56,575 nt of DNA. Origin: an uncultured Candidatus Melainabacteria bacterium. GTDB taxonomy: Bacteria; Cyanobacteriota; Vampirovibrionia; Gastranaerophilales; Gastranaerophilaceae. Numbering within the stretch: position 1 is the first letter of the stretch; every line of letters starts with the position of its first letter. A program made the translations under genes and the position numbers. Shown piece after piece: positions 42,427-52,023 of this stretch. Below the pieces are notes generated by a model. The model was not told the DNA's origin. It searched no databases and saw only the letters and a program-made list of their open reading frames with translations. The DNA is taken from NCBI GenBank assembly GCA_934777245.1, contig CAKVND010000005.1:1-56575 (forward strand), in the 5' to 3' direction.

Positions 42427-43495
42427 ACCTAAGATAAGTGTAATTGTGCCTATTTATAAGGTTGAAAAATATTTGGTGCAATGTATAGATTCAATTGTTA
42501 ACCAAACATTGAAAGATATTGAAATAATTTTGGTTGATGAAGGCGATATGGATGCATGTCGATTTATTATCGACCATTACGAACAGACAGACTGTCGAGT
42601 TAAAGCCATCCATGAGAAAAATGGCGGTTATGGAGCATCCGTGAATAAAGGTTTTGATATTGCGACAGGCGAGTATATTTCAATAATTGAGTCTGACGAT
42701 TTTATCGAACCTACAATGTACGAAGAAATGTACGAGTACGCAAAAAAACTCGACGCCGACGTCGTTAAAACTCCATATTATGAGTATTGGGATAAACACG
42801 GTGAAAAAGATGAAAAAATACAACTTTGCTTCTGGTATGCAAAAACAAAAGATGTTCCAGAAAACAAGTTATTTTCAATAGAAGATTATCCAATTCTAAT
42901 GGGTATTCATCCATCAATATGGGCTGGAATATATAAAAATGAATACATAAAAAATAAAAATATTCGTTGTATAGAAGCAAAAGGTGCCGGTTACGTAGAT
43001 AATCACTTTAGAACACAAACATTTTGCCAAACAAATAAATTAGCTTTTTTGAATAAACCATTTAATTATTATAGATTATCAAATGAAGATGCATCAACAG
43101 TACATTATGACTTAGGAATGTTTATAAAAAGATGGAAAGATGTTCATAATTTATTTGAACAAAAATTTCCTAGCTTATGGAAAACTGTAGCTCCATATTG
43201 CATTGAAGAAGAATGGATAAATACTTTTTATAGAGTATTGAAAGAAGATTTTAAAATATCGACTAAATACAAGGATATTCTTATAAAAAACCTTCAATAT
43301 ACAAATGTTGAAGAAATTAAAAATTCACCTTTATTAAAGAAAAGTTCAAAAAAACTGTTATTAAAACTTAAAAAGAATCCTAAAATTCTAAACAAATATA
43401 TTGGTAATATGCATGGTATTAATAAATCATTTATAGAAATATCTATTTTAGGAATAAAAATTTTAAAAATAAAATTATTAAAAGGAGGTCATTAG
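42419..43495 (+). CDS. GT2 glycosyltransferase, mosaic base composition
   Basis: 358 residues, family 2: ISVIVPIYKVEKYLVQCIDSI, VDEGDMDACR in place of the usual DDGSTDN, and acidic motif ESDDF at about 89-93. The HPSIWAGIYKNEYI segment parallels the transferase near 37.5 kb. Codon use is like the upstream genes for about the first 120 codons and becomes very AT-rich afterwards (from about 42.8 kb), suggesting recombination inside the gene. AAGGAGATG is a good ribosome site. The tail ISILGIKILKIKLLK is an amphipathic basic helix like those of other transferases here. Confidence 0.92.
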   Translation: MDKPKISVIVPIYKVEKYLVQCIDSIVNQTLKDIEIILVDEGDMDACRFIIDHYEQTDCRVKAIHEKNGGYGASVNKGFDIATGEYISIIESDDFIEPTMYEEMYEYAKKLDADVVKTPYYEYWDKHGEKDEKIQLCFWYAKTKDVPENKLFSIEDYPILMGIHPSIWAGIYKNEYIKNKNIRCIEAKGAGYVDNHFRTQTFCQTNKLAFLNKPFNYYRLSNEDASTVHYDLGMFIKRWKDVHNLFEQKFPSLWKTVAPYCIEEEWINTFYRVLKEDFKISTKYKDILIKNLQYTNVEEIKNSPLLKKSSKKLLLKLKKNPKILNKYIGNMHGINKSFIEISILGIKILKIKLLKGGH

Positions 43496-45732
43496 TGGCA
43501 AAAGTAAGTGTTATTGTACCAATATATAATTCAGAAAAAACATTGAGAAAATGTTTGGATTCTATTCTATCTCAATCTTTGTATGAGATAGAAGTGTTGT
43601 GTATAGATGATGAAAGCAAAGATAATTCACGTTTAATTGTTGATGAATATGCTCAAAAAGATTCAAGAATAATTCCAATACATTTATCTGGGAAAGGGTC
43701 TTATGGTCGTGCAGTAAATCTTGGAATTGAAAAAGCGAGTGCAGAATTCGTTGGAATCGTTGAAACTGATGATTGGATTAAATCCAATATGTACGAAGTT
43801 TTGTATAATCTTATTTTAAAAAAACAGGCTCAAGTTGCAGTCGGTTCATATTATGTAATGAAAAATTTAAAAACAAATAAGTGGGAGTATTGTAACAGTC
43901 TGAAGGATAACATTTTACTGGACGATGAAACTTTTAATATTTCATTATCACCTAATTTAATTTCAAAAACAGCATATCCTTGGAAAAATTTATATAATAA
44001 AGAATTCCTGTTAAAATACAATATTAAATTTAGAGAAGATTTTGGAGGTTCTTATCAAGATCAAATATTTAATGCAGAAATATTATCACATGCAACCAAA
44101 ATGGTAGGTACAACAGAACCGTTATATTATTATAATTTAGATAATGACGAATCTTCAACAAATAATGGAACGACAAATATATTATATCCATTAAGAAGAA
44201 TCCAAACTAGAGATGTTCTATTAAACAATAAAGTATTTAATAACGAAGTAATGGAATATTTTTGGCATCAAACATATATTGGTTTAATGTTCTTTTTCAA
44301 AAGAACTAAAAATAATTTTAAACCGAAATATTATAATGAAATGAGAAAATTATTAAAATTATCAAAAAATGATAATTTAATATTTAAATATTTTGATAAA
44401 AAAGAAAAGAAAATATTTAATAATATCTTAAATATTAATAATTATTATGTTTATTCAATATCAAATTTAATATTAGATAATGTGAAATTTTCAATTGAAA
44501 ATGTCATCGCTGCATTGTATGAAAATAAATTGTTATTATCACTTTTAGATAACTTTATACCAAAAAATTCTAAAAAAGTTCTATTTTTTGCATCACCTGA
44601 TTTTGGAGATAATACAAAAGCTTTTTATGATTATTTGCTAACTCATTCTGAACATAAATTTAATAATTTTGTGTTTCTATACAAAAATAAATGGTGGAAA
44701 CGAAATCTAAAAAATTATAAACATTTATTTTTAGAAACAAATACGGATATTAAATGTGAATATAAGCCTGTAAAATCTATATCCGGATTATGGTCAATTT
44801 TAACTTCAAAAAATTATGTTATCAATGAGCGTTTTTTACCTCATATGAATTACCTTTCAAATAAACATATTGTAATCAATTTATGGCACGGTATGACAAT
44901 TAAAACTATTGGTTACATTGAAAAGCATATTAGTCAAACAATTAAAGATAATTACAAATGGTTAGGAGAAAATTCCTATTTATTTGCTACATCTGATATT
45001 TTTAAAGCACTATTATCTAATAGTTTTATGACTGAACCAACTAAAATATTTATAACGGGTCAGCCTAAAACCGATTGTATATTAAACTATGATAAATTTA
45101 ATAAAGTAAAAAAACTTTTTAACTTGGAAAAGTATAATAAGGTTATTTTATACACTCCAACATATAAAGAATTTTGTAGAGCTGAAGATATTAAACCAAT
45201 GTTTAAAAATATCTTCTACTGTGATGATTATAATGAAAATGATTTTTATTCATATCTGGAAAAAAATAATATTTTATTAATATTCAAGCCTCATTTATTT
45301 GACGAATCATTTTATAAAAGAAATCAAGGTTTAGTAAATTTTGAACATTCAAATATAAAATTAATTAATGATATATTTTTGAAAAAAAACGATATTGCAT
45401 TATATGAAATTTTTAAATATGTAGATGTATTAATTTCTGATTTTTCTTCAATAACAGTTGATTTTGCAATATCTAAAAAGCCAATAATCTATCTTTTAAG
45501 TGATAAAAAAGCTTATGCAGAAGAAAGAGGAATGAGCTTAGAAGATAATTATGAAATTTTTCTGCCTGGTTATAAAGTAAATAATTATAACGAATTAAAA
45601 AATGCGATAACAGATTCTTTAACAACTAACTCAAAAAATAGTGAATTTATTAAATCATTGCCTTTATTGCATAAATATGTGGATTCAAGTGCTTGCAAAA
45701 GAATTTGGGAAATTATGAAAGGATTAATTTAG
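43495..45732 (+). CDS. Fusion of GT2 glycosyltransferase and TagF-like polyol-phosphate transferase
   Basis: 745 residues. Residues 1-330 are a GT2 domain (VSVIVPIYNSEKTLRKCLDSI, acidic motif ETDDW). From about 365 a CDP-glycerol glycerophosphotransferase-type domain follows: NLWHGMTIKTIGY with the catalytic His, GQPKTDCIL, ILYTPTYKEF, FKPHLFD and ISDFSSITVDFAI. It should link a polyol phosphate from a CDP-activated precursor to the sugar it or a neighbour adds, as in teichoic-acid-like or capsular phosphoglycans. Start is GTG overlapping the previous TAG, with AAAGGAGGT before it. The gene is very AT-rich. Confidence 0.9.
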   Translation: MAKVSVIVPIYNSEKTLRKCLDSILSQSLYEIEVLCIDDESKDNSRLIVDEYAQKDSRIIPIHLSGKGSYGRAVNLGIEKASAEFVGIVETDDWIKSNMYEVLYNLILKKQAQVAVGSYYVMKNLKTNKWEYCNSLKDNILLDDETFNISLSPNLISKTAYPWKNLYNKEFLLKYNIKFREDFGGSYQDQIFNAEILSHATKMVGTTEPLYYYNLDNDESSTNNGTTNILYPLRRIQTRDVLLNNKVFNNEVMEYFWHQTYIGLMFFFKRTKNNFKPKYYNEMRKLLKLSKNDNLIFKYFDKKEKKIFNNILNINNYYVYSISNLILDNVKFSIENVIAALYENKLLLSLLDNFIPKNSKKVLFFASPDFGDNTKAFYDYLLTHSEHKFNNFVFLYKNKWWKRNLKNYKHLFLETNTDIKCEYKPVKSISGLWSILTSKNYVINERFLPHMNYLSNKHIVINLWHGMTIKTIGYIEKHISQTIKDNYKWLGENSYLFATSDIFKALLSNSFMTEPTKIFITGQPKTDCILNYDKFNKVKKLFNLEKYNKVILYTPTYKEFCRAEDIKPMFKNIFYCDDYNENDFYSYLEKNNILLIFKPHLFDESFYKRNQGLVNFEHSNIKLINDIFLKKNDIALYEIFKYVDVLISDFSSITVDFAISKKPIIYLLSDKKAYAEERGMSLEDNYEIFLPGYKVNNYNELKNAITDSLTTNSKNSEFIKSLPLLHKYVDSSACKRIWEIMKGLI

Positions 45733-46925
45733 TGATAAAACATATCATTCAAAATATATTTTCAGTAAAAAATAATAACTTCCATAAAATCATCACTTTT
45801 CTTGGAATAAAGATAAAATTTAAAATTAACAACAAAGTTTTAACTGCATACATGGAAAAACAATTTAGCGTTATAAATAAGACTAATGCAACGATAATGC
45901 AATGCTTAAATGAATGTAATAAAAAATTATCTTATATTGATAAATTAAATATAAACAGAAAAATATTCTGGAATACTCCCGGAGTGTGGAATTTTTTAGG
46001 TGGAAATTTCAAGCAATACATTATTCAAAATAATATGCTAGATGTTATTAATAAATTAAAAAACAATTTGGATAATGAATCTCAAAACTTGGTGGATAAT
46101 CTTTATGAAAGATTGATTTTATTCCCAAATTTAGAAGATTACGATTGCTTTATTGGTGACTTTAAAAAAGTTCAGGAAAAATATCGCTTACCTGAAGAAC
46201 GCCTAATGAAAGAATCTTATTCTGCTGAAAAAAATGAATATAAACAAAAATATAAATTCAGTACTGAATATGGCTTCAATGGTGATGTCTTTTATTATCA
46301 TCATGGCTTACGTTTTTCAAATAATAAGATTAAAGAATATATAAAAAATAAAGACTTTATTGACGGTGGTGCATTTATTGGCGATAGTGCACTTATATTA
46401 CAAGAATATAATCCTAAAAAAATATATTCTTTTGAACTAATGAAAGAATTTTGTTCAAATTATAAAACTAATATGGAATTAAATAATATACCTGCAAATA
46501 GATATGAAATACTTTGTAAGGGTATATCAGATAAAATTTCAAAAACATCAATCTCAATTAATTCATCTTTTAATCAAAGACAATCATTAAGTAATAGTGG
46601 AAATGTAAAAGTTAATCTTATTGATATTGATTCTTTTGTTAATTCAAAGAATTTAAATGTTGGATTTATTAAATTAGATATTGAGGGTACAGAAATGGAT
46701 GCTCTTGAAGGAATGATACAAACTATTCAAAATAATAGACCAGTATTATCAATTGCTATTTATCATAACCCTATACAATTTTTTGAATTAAAGCCTAGAT
46801 TGGAAAAAATTACAAAGGATTTAAATTACAAATTTGAAATAAAGAAATTAGAAGGTAATATCTATCATCCATTAATTGAAACAGTTTTATTTGCATATCC
46901 TTCTGAATTATCTGGAGAATTTTAA
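45732..46925 (+). CDS. FkbM-family methyltransferase
   Basis: 397 residues. The FkbM-type SAM-dependent domain occupies about residues 190-380: FIDGGAFIGDSALIL (SAM loop), IYSFELMKEFC, CKGISD and IKLDIEGTEMDALEGM. Probably O-methylates a sugar of the surface glycan. The N-terminal 25 residues (IFSVKNNNFHKIITFLGIKIKF) repeat the LGIK-type amphipathic tail seen at the C termini of the transferases, perhaps a membrane-targeting helix. Start is GTG in the TAGTG overlap with AAAGGA upstream; the frame is open to a TTG at 45693 but that lacks a ribosome site. Confidence 0.88.
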   Translation: MIKHIIQNIFSVKNNNFHKIITFLGIKIKFKINNKVLTAYMEKQFSVINKTNATIMQCLNECNKKLSYIDKLNINRKIFWNTPGVWNFLGGNFKQYIIQNNMLDVINKLKNNLDNESQNLVDNLYERLILFPNLEDYDCFIGDFKKVQEKYRLPEERLMKESYSAEKNEYKQKYKFSTEYGFNGDVFYYHHGLRFSNNKIKEYIKNKDFIDGGAFIGDSALILQEYNPKKIYSFELMKEFCSNYKTNMELNNIPANRYEILCKGISDKISKTSISINSSFNQRQSLSNSGNVKVNLIDIDSFVNSKNLNVGFIKLDIEGTEMDALEGMIQTIQNNRPVLSIAIYHNPIQFFELKPRLEKITKDLNYKFEIKKLEGNIYHPLIETVLFAYPSELSGEF

Positions 46926-48286
46926 TGAAAAAAATTATTACATATGGAACTTTTGATTTAATGCATCAAGGACATTTAAATATATTAAAAAAAGCGAAAG
47001 CAATGGGAGATTATCTTATTGTTGGTGTAACAAGTGAAAACTATGATTTTTCAAGAGGGAAATTAAATGTTTCTCAATCTTTAATGGAACGTATAGAAAA
47101 TGTTAAAAAAACTGGGCTTGCTGATGAAATAATCGTAGAAGAATATTTCGGTCAAAAAATTCACGACATAAAAAAATATAACATAGATACATTTGTTATA
47201 GGTTCAGATTGGCTAGGTAAATTCGATTATTTAAGTCAATTTTGTAATGTAATCTATTTAGATAGAACTAAAGGTGTTTCTTCTACAGAATTAAGAAATA
47301 AAAAAAATAATATTTTGAAGTTAGGTATTGTTGGAAATGGAAGAATTGCTAAAAGATTTATTAAAGAATCTAAATATGTAAGCGGAATTGATGTAGAATA
47401 TATATTTGGTAGAAATCCTATAAACTTGCAAAATGTTTGTGATAATTTTGAATTAAAAAATTATTTTACTGATTACAATGCGTTTTTAAATGAAGTAGAT
47501 GCAGTTTATATTGCATTGCCACATATTTTACATTATGAATATGCAAAAAAAGCACTACAAAATAACAAACATGTTCTTTGCGAAAAGCCAATAACGCTGT
47601 CTAAAAATAAAACAAAAGAATTATATGATATTGCCTCAAAAAAGAATCTTATTCTGCAAGAAGCAATTAAGACTGCGTATGCTCCATGTTTTGATAAATT
47701 AATTAATGTTGCGTTAAGCGGTATTATTGGAGAAATCAAAGATGTTGATGCTACATTTACAAAATTAATTTCTGATAAAACTCTAAGAGAATATAATTTA
47801 GAATTAGGTGGTGGCAGCTTAAGAGAGTTAGGTAGCTATCCTCTTTTAATAATTACAAAATTATTAGGGATAAAACCTGTGAGTATTGATTATGTATCAA
47901 TAATAGATGAAAAAACTGGAGTTGATACTATGACGAAAGTTTTACTTCTATATAAAAATGCAGTTGCAACTGCAAATGTTGGAATCGGTGTAAAAAAAGA
48001 AGGATGTTGTATTATTTCAGGTACTGATGGATATATATATATTCCTGCCCCATGGTGGAAAACTGAATACTTTGAAATTAAATTTGAAAATCAAAATAAT
48101 AATCAAAAAGTATTTTGTAAATTTGATGGAGATGGATTAAGATACGAAGTATCAGAATTTTTGAAGGCAATTATAAATAAAACTTCTTGCTATCAATTAA
48201 CAAAAAAGGAATCAATATTTATTTCTTCAGTTATAGAAGATTATAAGTATAAATATGAAAATAATAATATAAAAATTATACAATAG
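46925..48286 (+). CDS. Fusion of TagD-like cytidylyltransferase and Gfo/Idh/MocA oxidoreductase
   Basis: 453 residues. Residues 1-130 are a glycerol-3-phosphate cytidylyltransferase-type domain (ITYGTFDLMHQGHLNIL, then VSSTELR). From about 135 a Gfo/Idh/MocA NAD(P)-dependent dehydrogenase follows (LGIVGNGRIAKRF, ALPHILHYEYAKKAL, CEKPITLSK with the conserved EKP, then LGGGSLRELGSYPL). This would reduce or epimerise a polyol or sugar phosphate and activate it as a CDP derivative, the donor for the TagF-like domain upstream. The combination recalls TarI-TarJ but with unrelated dehydrogenase folds. Start overlaps the previous stop (TAATG). Confidence 0.88.
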   Translation: MKKIITYGTFDLMHQGHLNILKKAKAMGDYLIVGVTSENYDFSRGKLNVSQSLMERIENVKKTGLADEIIVEEYFGQKIHDIKKYNIDTFVIGSDWLGKFDYLSQFCNVIYLDRTKGVSSTELRNKKNNILKLGIVGNGRIAKRFIKESKYVSGIDVEYIFGRNPINLQNVCDNFELKNYFTDYNAFLNEVDAVYIALPHILHYEYAKKALQNNKHVLCEKPITLSKNKTKELYDIASKKNLILQEAIKTAYAPCFDKLINVALSGIIGEIKDVDATFTKLISDKTLREYNLELGGGSLRELGSYPLLIITKLLGIKPVSIDYVSIIDEKTGVDTMTKVLLLYKNAVATANVGIGVKKEGCCIISGTDGYIYIPAPWWKTEYFEIKFENQNNNQKVFCKFDGDGLRYEVSEFLKAIINKTSCYQLTKKESIFISSVIEDYKYKYENNNIKIIQ

Positions 48287-48297
48287 GAGCAAAGTAA

Positions 48298-49611
48298 ATG
48301 ATTTACACAATTTTAGGGGGCGGGTTGTCCGCGATTTCGTTAGCTTATTTTTTACAAAAAAATGAAAATATCGACGAAATTCACATATTAGAAAAAGACG
48401 ACACGCTCGGCGGTATCTGTCGTACATACATTAAAGATGGCATTGAATACGACGTCGGCCCGCACATTATCTTCTCCAAAGACAAAGAAATCTTGGATTT
48501 GATGAACAATCTTCTCGGCGAAAATAATGAAAAACATCGCCGTTCTAACAGAATTCTGCACAAAAGAAGATTCGTTCAATATCCGTTCGAAAACGATTTA
48601 TCAAAGCTTCCGCAAGAAGACATTGACTACTGCGTAAACGGTTTCTTACACAATCCATACGAAAACTACGACGCAAAAAACATGCTTCAATTCTTCTTAA
48701 AAACTTTCGGCGAAGGGATTACAAATACTTACCTAAGACCTTACAACGAAAAAATCTGGAAGTTTGACCCAAGTTTTATGGATACACAAATGGTTGAAAG
48801 AATTCCAAAACCGCCAAAAGAAGACATTATAAGAAGCGCAAATGGCGAAACGATAGACGGCTACTTGCACCAATTGTACTTCACTTATCCAAAACAAGGC
48901 GGAACGGAAGCATTAATCAAAGCCTTTATCGCAAAACTTAGTGACAAGGTTAAAATTCACGTAAACAACAAAGTTCTTAAAGCAAAAAAACAAGGCGACA
49001 AATTCATCGTTACAACTTCTGAAAAAGAATACGTTTCAGACAAAATCGTCTCAACTATGCCTGCAAATGAGTTCTGCCATATTTACGAAGACGCAGGAAA
49101 GCCTGCTGAAATTTTAGAAACAGCAGACAACCTTCGCTACAACTCAATTGCAATCTGCATAGTAAACGTAAGCAAAGACTATGCAGGCGACAACTACGCA
49201 TTTATGGTTGCTGACAAAAACGTGAAATTCCACAGAATTTCAAAACTTGACTTTATGGGCGAAAATTACCATAAAGAAGGAACTGCAACTTACATGGCTG
49301 AAATTACATACCGTAAAAACGACCTGAACGACAAAGCTACAGATGAAGAACTTACACAAAAGGTAATAGAAGGACTTGAAACAATCGGCTTTATCGATTC
49401 AAAATCAGACGTAAATTTCACAGACCTAAAACGTTTTGAATACGCCTACGTAATCTATGATTTGAAGCATAGACAAAATATGGACGCAATCAAAGATTAT
49501 TTTGCTAATCAAGGCGTATACCTAAACGGACGCTTCGGCTCATTTGAATACCTAAACATGGACGCAATCATCAGACAGTCCTACAAGTTAGCAGAAAGTC
49601 TAAAAGCATAA
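48298..49611 (+). CDS. UDP-galactopyranose-mutase-like FAD protein
   Basis: 437 residues, FAD-binding amine-oxidase/protoporphyrinogen-oxidase-like protein frequent in O-antigen and capsule loci. FAD motif ILGGGLSAISLAYFL (residues 4-18), ILEKDDTLGGICRTY, DVGPHIIFS, and TNTYLRPYNEKIWKFDP, which resembles the substrate region of UDP-galactopyranose mutase. The reaction is unknown; mutase or sugar oxidase are candidates. TAGGAG precedes the ATG. Base composition returns abruptly to the higher G+C of the genes before 42.8 kb. Last gene of the glycan operon. Confidence 0.88.
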   Translation: MIYTILGGGLSAISLAYFLQKNENIDEIHILEKDDTLGGICRTYIKDGIEYDVGPHIIFSKDKEILDLMNNLLGENNEKHRRSNRILHKRRFVQYPFENDLSKLPQEDIDYCVNGFLHNPYENYDAKNMLQFFLKTFGEGITNTYLRPYNEKIWKFDPSFMDTQMVERIPKPPKEDIIRSANGETIDGYLHQLYFTYPKQGGTEALIKAFIAKLSDKVKIHVNNKVLKAKKQGDKFIVTTSEKEYVSDKIVSTMPANEFCHIYEDAGKPAEILETADNLRYNSIAICIVNVSKDYAGDNYAFMVADKNVKFHRISKLDFMGENYHKEGTATYMAEITYRKNDLNDKATDEELTQKVIEGLETIGFIDSKSDVNFTDLKRFEYAYVIYDLKHRQNMDAIKDYFANQGVYLNGRFGSFEYLNMDAIIRQSYKLAESLKA

Positions 49612-49615
49612 AACC

Positions 49616-49644
49616 TTGTTTTAAACTTGAGTTTATGATATAGT
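49616..49644 (+). promoter_or_regulatory. sigma-70 promoter of SRP RNA
   Basis: TTGTTT (49616-49621), 17 bp, TATAGT (49639-49644). The predicted start, seven bases on, is the G that opens the terminal helix of the RNA. Confidence 0.65.
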
Positions 49645-49650
49645 TTTAAT

Positions 49651-49913
49651 GCCGTACTCCACGGGGACGTAGCGTTCTCTCGACTCGAAGTGATTGCGAG
49701 GTGCAGAGCCTACTGTGAGGGGTACAGAATAATTGCCTATGTAAATAAGGCTGTTGATAGTTTAGATTATGATGGCGCAAGATATCGAACCGTGTCAGGA
49801 TGGAAGCATAGCAGCACTAAGGTAACCCTTGCGGGTGTCATAAATTTAAAAAGTAGGTCTTATTTACAAAATCAATTAAGCTGTATTTCGATAGGTAGTG
49901 GTACGGCTTTTTT
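49651..49913 (+). ncRNA. ffs: Signal recognition particle RNA, long form with Alu domain
   Basis: About 263 nt. The S-domain core GTGTCAGGATGGAAGCATAG and AGCAGCAC (about 49794-49821) is the diagnostic SRP54-binding hairpin. The 5' end GCCGTACTCCACGGGGACG with TAGCG resembles the Alu domain of Bacillus-type scRNA. GCCGTAC at the 5' end pairs with GTACGGC (49901-49907) at the 3' end, followed by six T. It assembles with Ffh and works with FtsY. The hairpin tip (AUG-GAAG-CAU) departs from the usual UCC-GGAA-GGA. Confidence 0.9.
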
Positions 49914-49945
49914 ATTTTCTAAATGTATTTAGAAACACAAATAAT

Positions 49946-50728
49946 TTAACAAAATTTTTCTACAGCTTTTACAAATCCATCATTCTCAACAGTATCAGTA
50001 ATATAATCCGCTATAGATTTCAATTCATCAGTCGCATTACCCATTGCAATCTTGATTCCACCTGCTTTAAGAAGCGCTATATCATTGTTTTGATCACCAA
50101 TAGTCAATGTTTCAGCCTCATCAATTCCCCAATATTTCTGTAAAAATTTAACTGCGCAATATTTCGAACCTTCTTTATTAGAGAATTCCAAAAAATAAGG
50201 TGTTGATTTAATAATATACAAATCCGGAAATACTTTTGGCAACTCTTTTTCAAATTTATTAATTTTCTCGGGATGATTATAATCAATCGCAAGCAATTTA
50301 TTCACGCTATTTTTTTCTACTTCACAAAAAGACTTTATTGTATATTTTGTATGCAAATTATTACAGTAACGCTCAATTTCGGGACATTTTGACTCTGAAT
50401 ACAAAATATCATCGTTATACAAATTCAAATGTATATTTTCAGACTTTGCCCAATCAATAATTCTTTGCGCTTGTTCTTCTGTTAAACATCTTTTATAAAG
50501 CGTTTCACCGTTATATTTTACAAGCCCGCCTTGATAAGAAATAACAGGTGTATCCAACCCTAAATCGTTTGCAATAAGTTCAGCTGCTGCATTCATTCTG
50601 CCTGTAACAAGAACAACTTTTATACCTTTTTGACAAAGCTCTTTTATACATTTTTTCACACCAGCAGTAAAATTACCCTCAGGAATTAAAATTGTACCGT
50701 CTATATCCGTTGCAACAAGTTTTATCAT
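49946..50728 (-). CDS. HAD hydrolase, Cof/YidA-like
   Basis: 260-residue haloacid dehalogenase phosphatase of the Cof (IIB) type. Motif I is DIDGTIL (about 8-14), motif II VTGRM, motif III a Lys in the cap-following region and motif IV GDQNNDIALL (about 217). It removes phosphate from sugar phosphates, nucleotides or cofactors such as FMN or pyridoxal phosphate; the substrate is unknown. Its ATG overlaps the stop of the upstream TolC-like gene (ATGA), so the two form an operon. Confidence 0.92.
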   Translation of the reverse strand: MIKLVATDIDGTILIPEGNFTAGVKKCIKELCQKGIKVVLVTGRMNAAAELIANDLGLDTPVISYQGGLVKYNGETLYKRCLTEEQAQRIIDWAKSENIHLNLYNDDILYSESKCPEIERYCNNLHTKYTIKSFCEVEKNSVNKLLAIDYNHPEKINKFEKELPKVFPDLYIIKSTPYFLEFSNKEGSKYCAVKFLQKYWGIDEAETLTIGDQNNDIALLKAGGIKIAMGNATDELKSIADYITDTVENDGFVKAVEKFC

Positions 50729-51987
50729 AATATTTCCTCTTCAATCAAGATGTCATGTCCTATATCTTGCATAAGCTCTAAATAAGAATAAAAATGCTTA
50801 GACATAGCGTTCAAATATTGACTCAATACTTCTTGATGTCCGTTTTCATTAATAACTAAATCTGTATAAGAATTTTTTCCGCTAATATAACCTTCTGTTG
50901 AAAGTTTAACAATTTTTCTGGAATCTTCTAGGATTTTTTTAGAATGTTCCATGTTTTCAGCAGAATATTTAAATACATTATAATCTTTTTTCAATTCATA
51001 TTTAAGTTGATATTCGTAAGCTTTTTTGCTTGCTTTACTTCTTTCTAAAAAGATTTGCGCCTTTTGAATTTCAGGCGTAAAATTGTACAAAATAGGCATG
51101 TCAATAGTTCCACCTACAAAAGCACCGCCAAAATCATTTGGTGCGCTCCTATGCGCTTGCCAAGCGTAACCTCCGGCAATACTTATATCAGGTACACGAT
51201 TTCTCTTTGCCATAGTTACTTCAAATTCAGCTTTATTAATATTTTTTTGAGAAATTTTAACCATATAACTATATTGAAGCGCGATATTTTCCAAAAAATT
51301 GTATTCCGGAAGTTGAATATTCAAAAATGCCCAATTACCAAGCAATGATGCTTCTTTAGTATCATACATAACGCTATCATCACCCGTATTTAAAATTTTA
51401 TTCAATTCAAATTGTTTCGCTAAAAGATTTGCTTTTGCACGATTTACAGCAATTAACTGCTGTGCATATTGAATATCGGCTTTCAAGTTATCTATTTCAT
51501 ATGAAGGATACTTTGGTTTGTCAGTCGTAATTTGGACCAAATTTTTGAACAGCTTTAAACGTTCTTCTTGAATATTATAAACTGATTTTGCGTAAAGAAT
51601 ATCAAAATAAGCCTGCATTATTTGCAATTTAAAATTATGTTCTGCTTGTTTTAATTCAGTTTCTTTAATACTGTATTCTTCAGTTGCGACTTTTTTTCTA
51701 ATTCCGCGTTTTAAAACTTCAATAGGTAACGAAACACCGGCTTGAGAAGAGTTGCCTAAAGCAACATTCCCCATAACTATGTTAGATTGAATTTGCGGAT
51801 TTTGAAGTCGATTTGCAATTTTAATATCTTTTTCCGTAGCCTTAAGCTCCATCCGCTTGATTTTAAGATCACAATTTTGTTTTAATCCAATTTGTATCAT
51901 GCTATCTAAATCAACATTTTTAACATTAGCAAATGTTGATATTTGAGTGGCTAAAATTATAACCAATGTAAATACAAATCTCTTCAT
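50725..51987 (-). CDS. TolC-family outer-membrane efflux protein
   Basis: 420 residues from the likely start. Signal peptide MKRFVFTLVIILATQISTFA, then the two helical repeats of outer-membrane efflux proteins (LDSMIQIGLKQNCDLKI; IALQYSYMVKISQKNI) with beta-strand segments (NPQIQSNIVMGNV; DISIAGGYAW). It forms the outer-membrane channel of a tripartite exporter, but no inner-membrane pump is adjacent. The frame extends six codons upstream (to 52005), but the shorter start puts the signal sequence at the N terminus. A TAGAAT box lies about 10 bases upstream. Confidence 0.87.
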   Translation of the reverse strand: MKRFVFTLVIILATQISTFANVKNVDLDSMIQIGLKQNCDLKIKRMELKATEKDIKIANRLQNPQIQSNIVMGNVALGNSSQAGVSLPIEVLKRGIRKKVATEEYSIKETELKQAEHNFKLQIMQAYFDILYAKSVYNIQEERLKLFKNLVQITTDKPKYPSYEIDNLKADIQYAQQLIAVNRAKANLLAKQFELNKILNTGDDSVMYDTKEASLLGNWAFLNIQLPEYNFLENIALQYSYMVKISQKNINKAEFEVTMAKRNRVPDISIAGGYAWQAHRSAPNDFGGAFVGGTIDMPILYNFTPEIQKAQIFLERSKASKKAYEYQLKYELKKDYNVFKYSAENMEHSKKILEDSRKIVKLSTEGYISGKNSYTDLVINENGHQEVLSQYLNAMSKHFYSYLELMQDIGHDILIEEEIL

Positions 51988-52023
51988 ACGAATATATTCT
52001 AACATAAAAATTTTAATAAAAAA

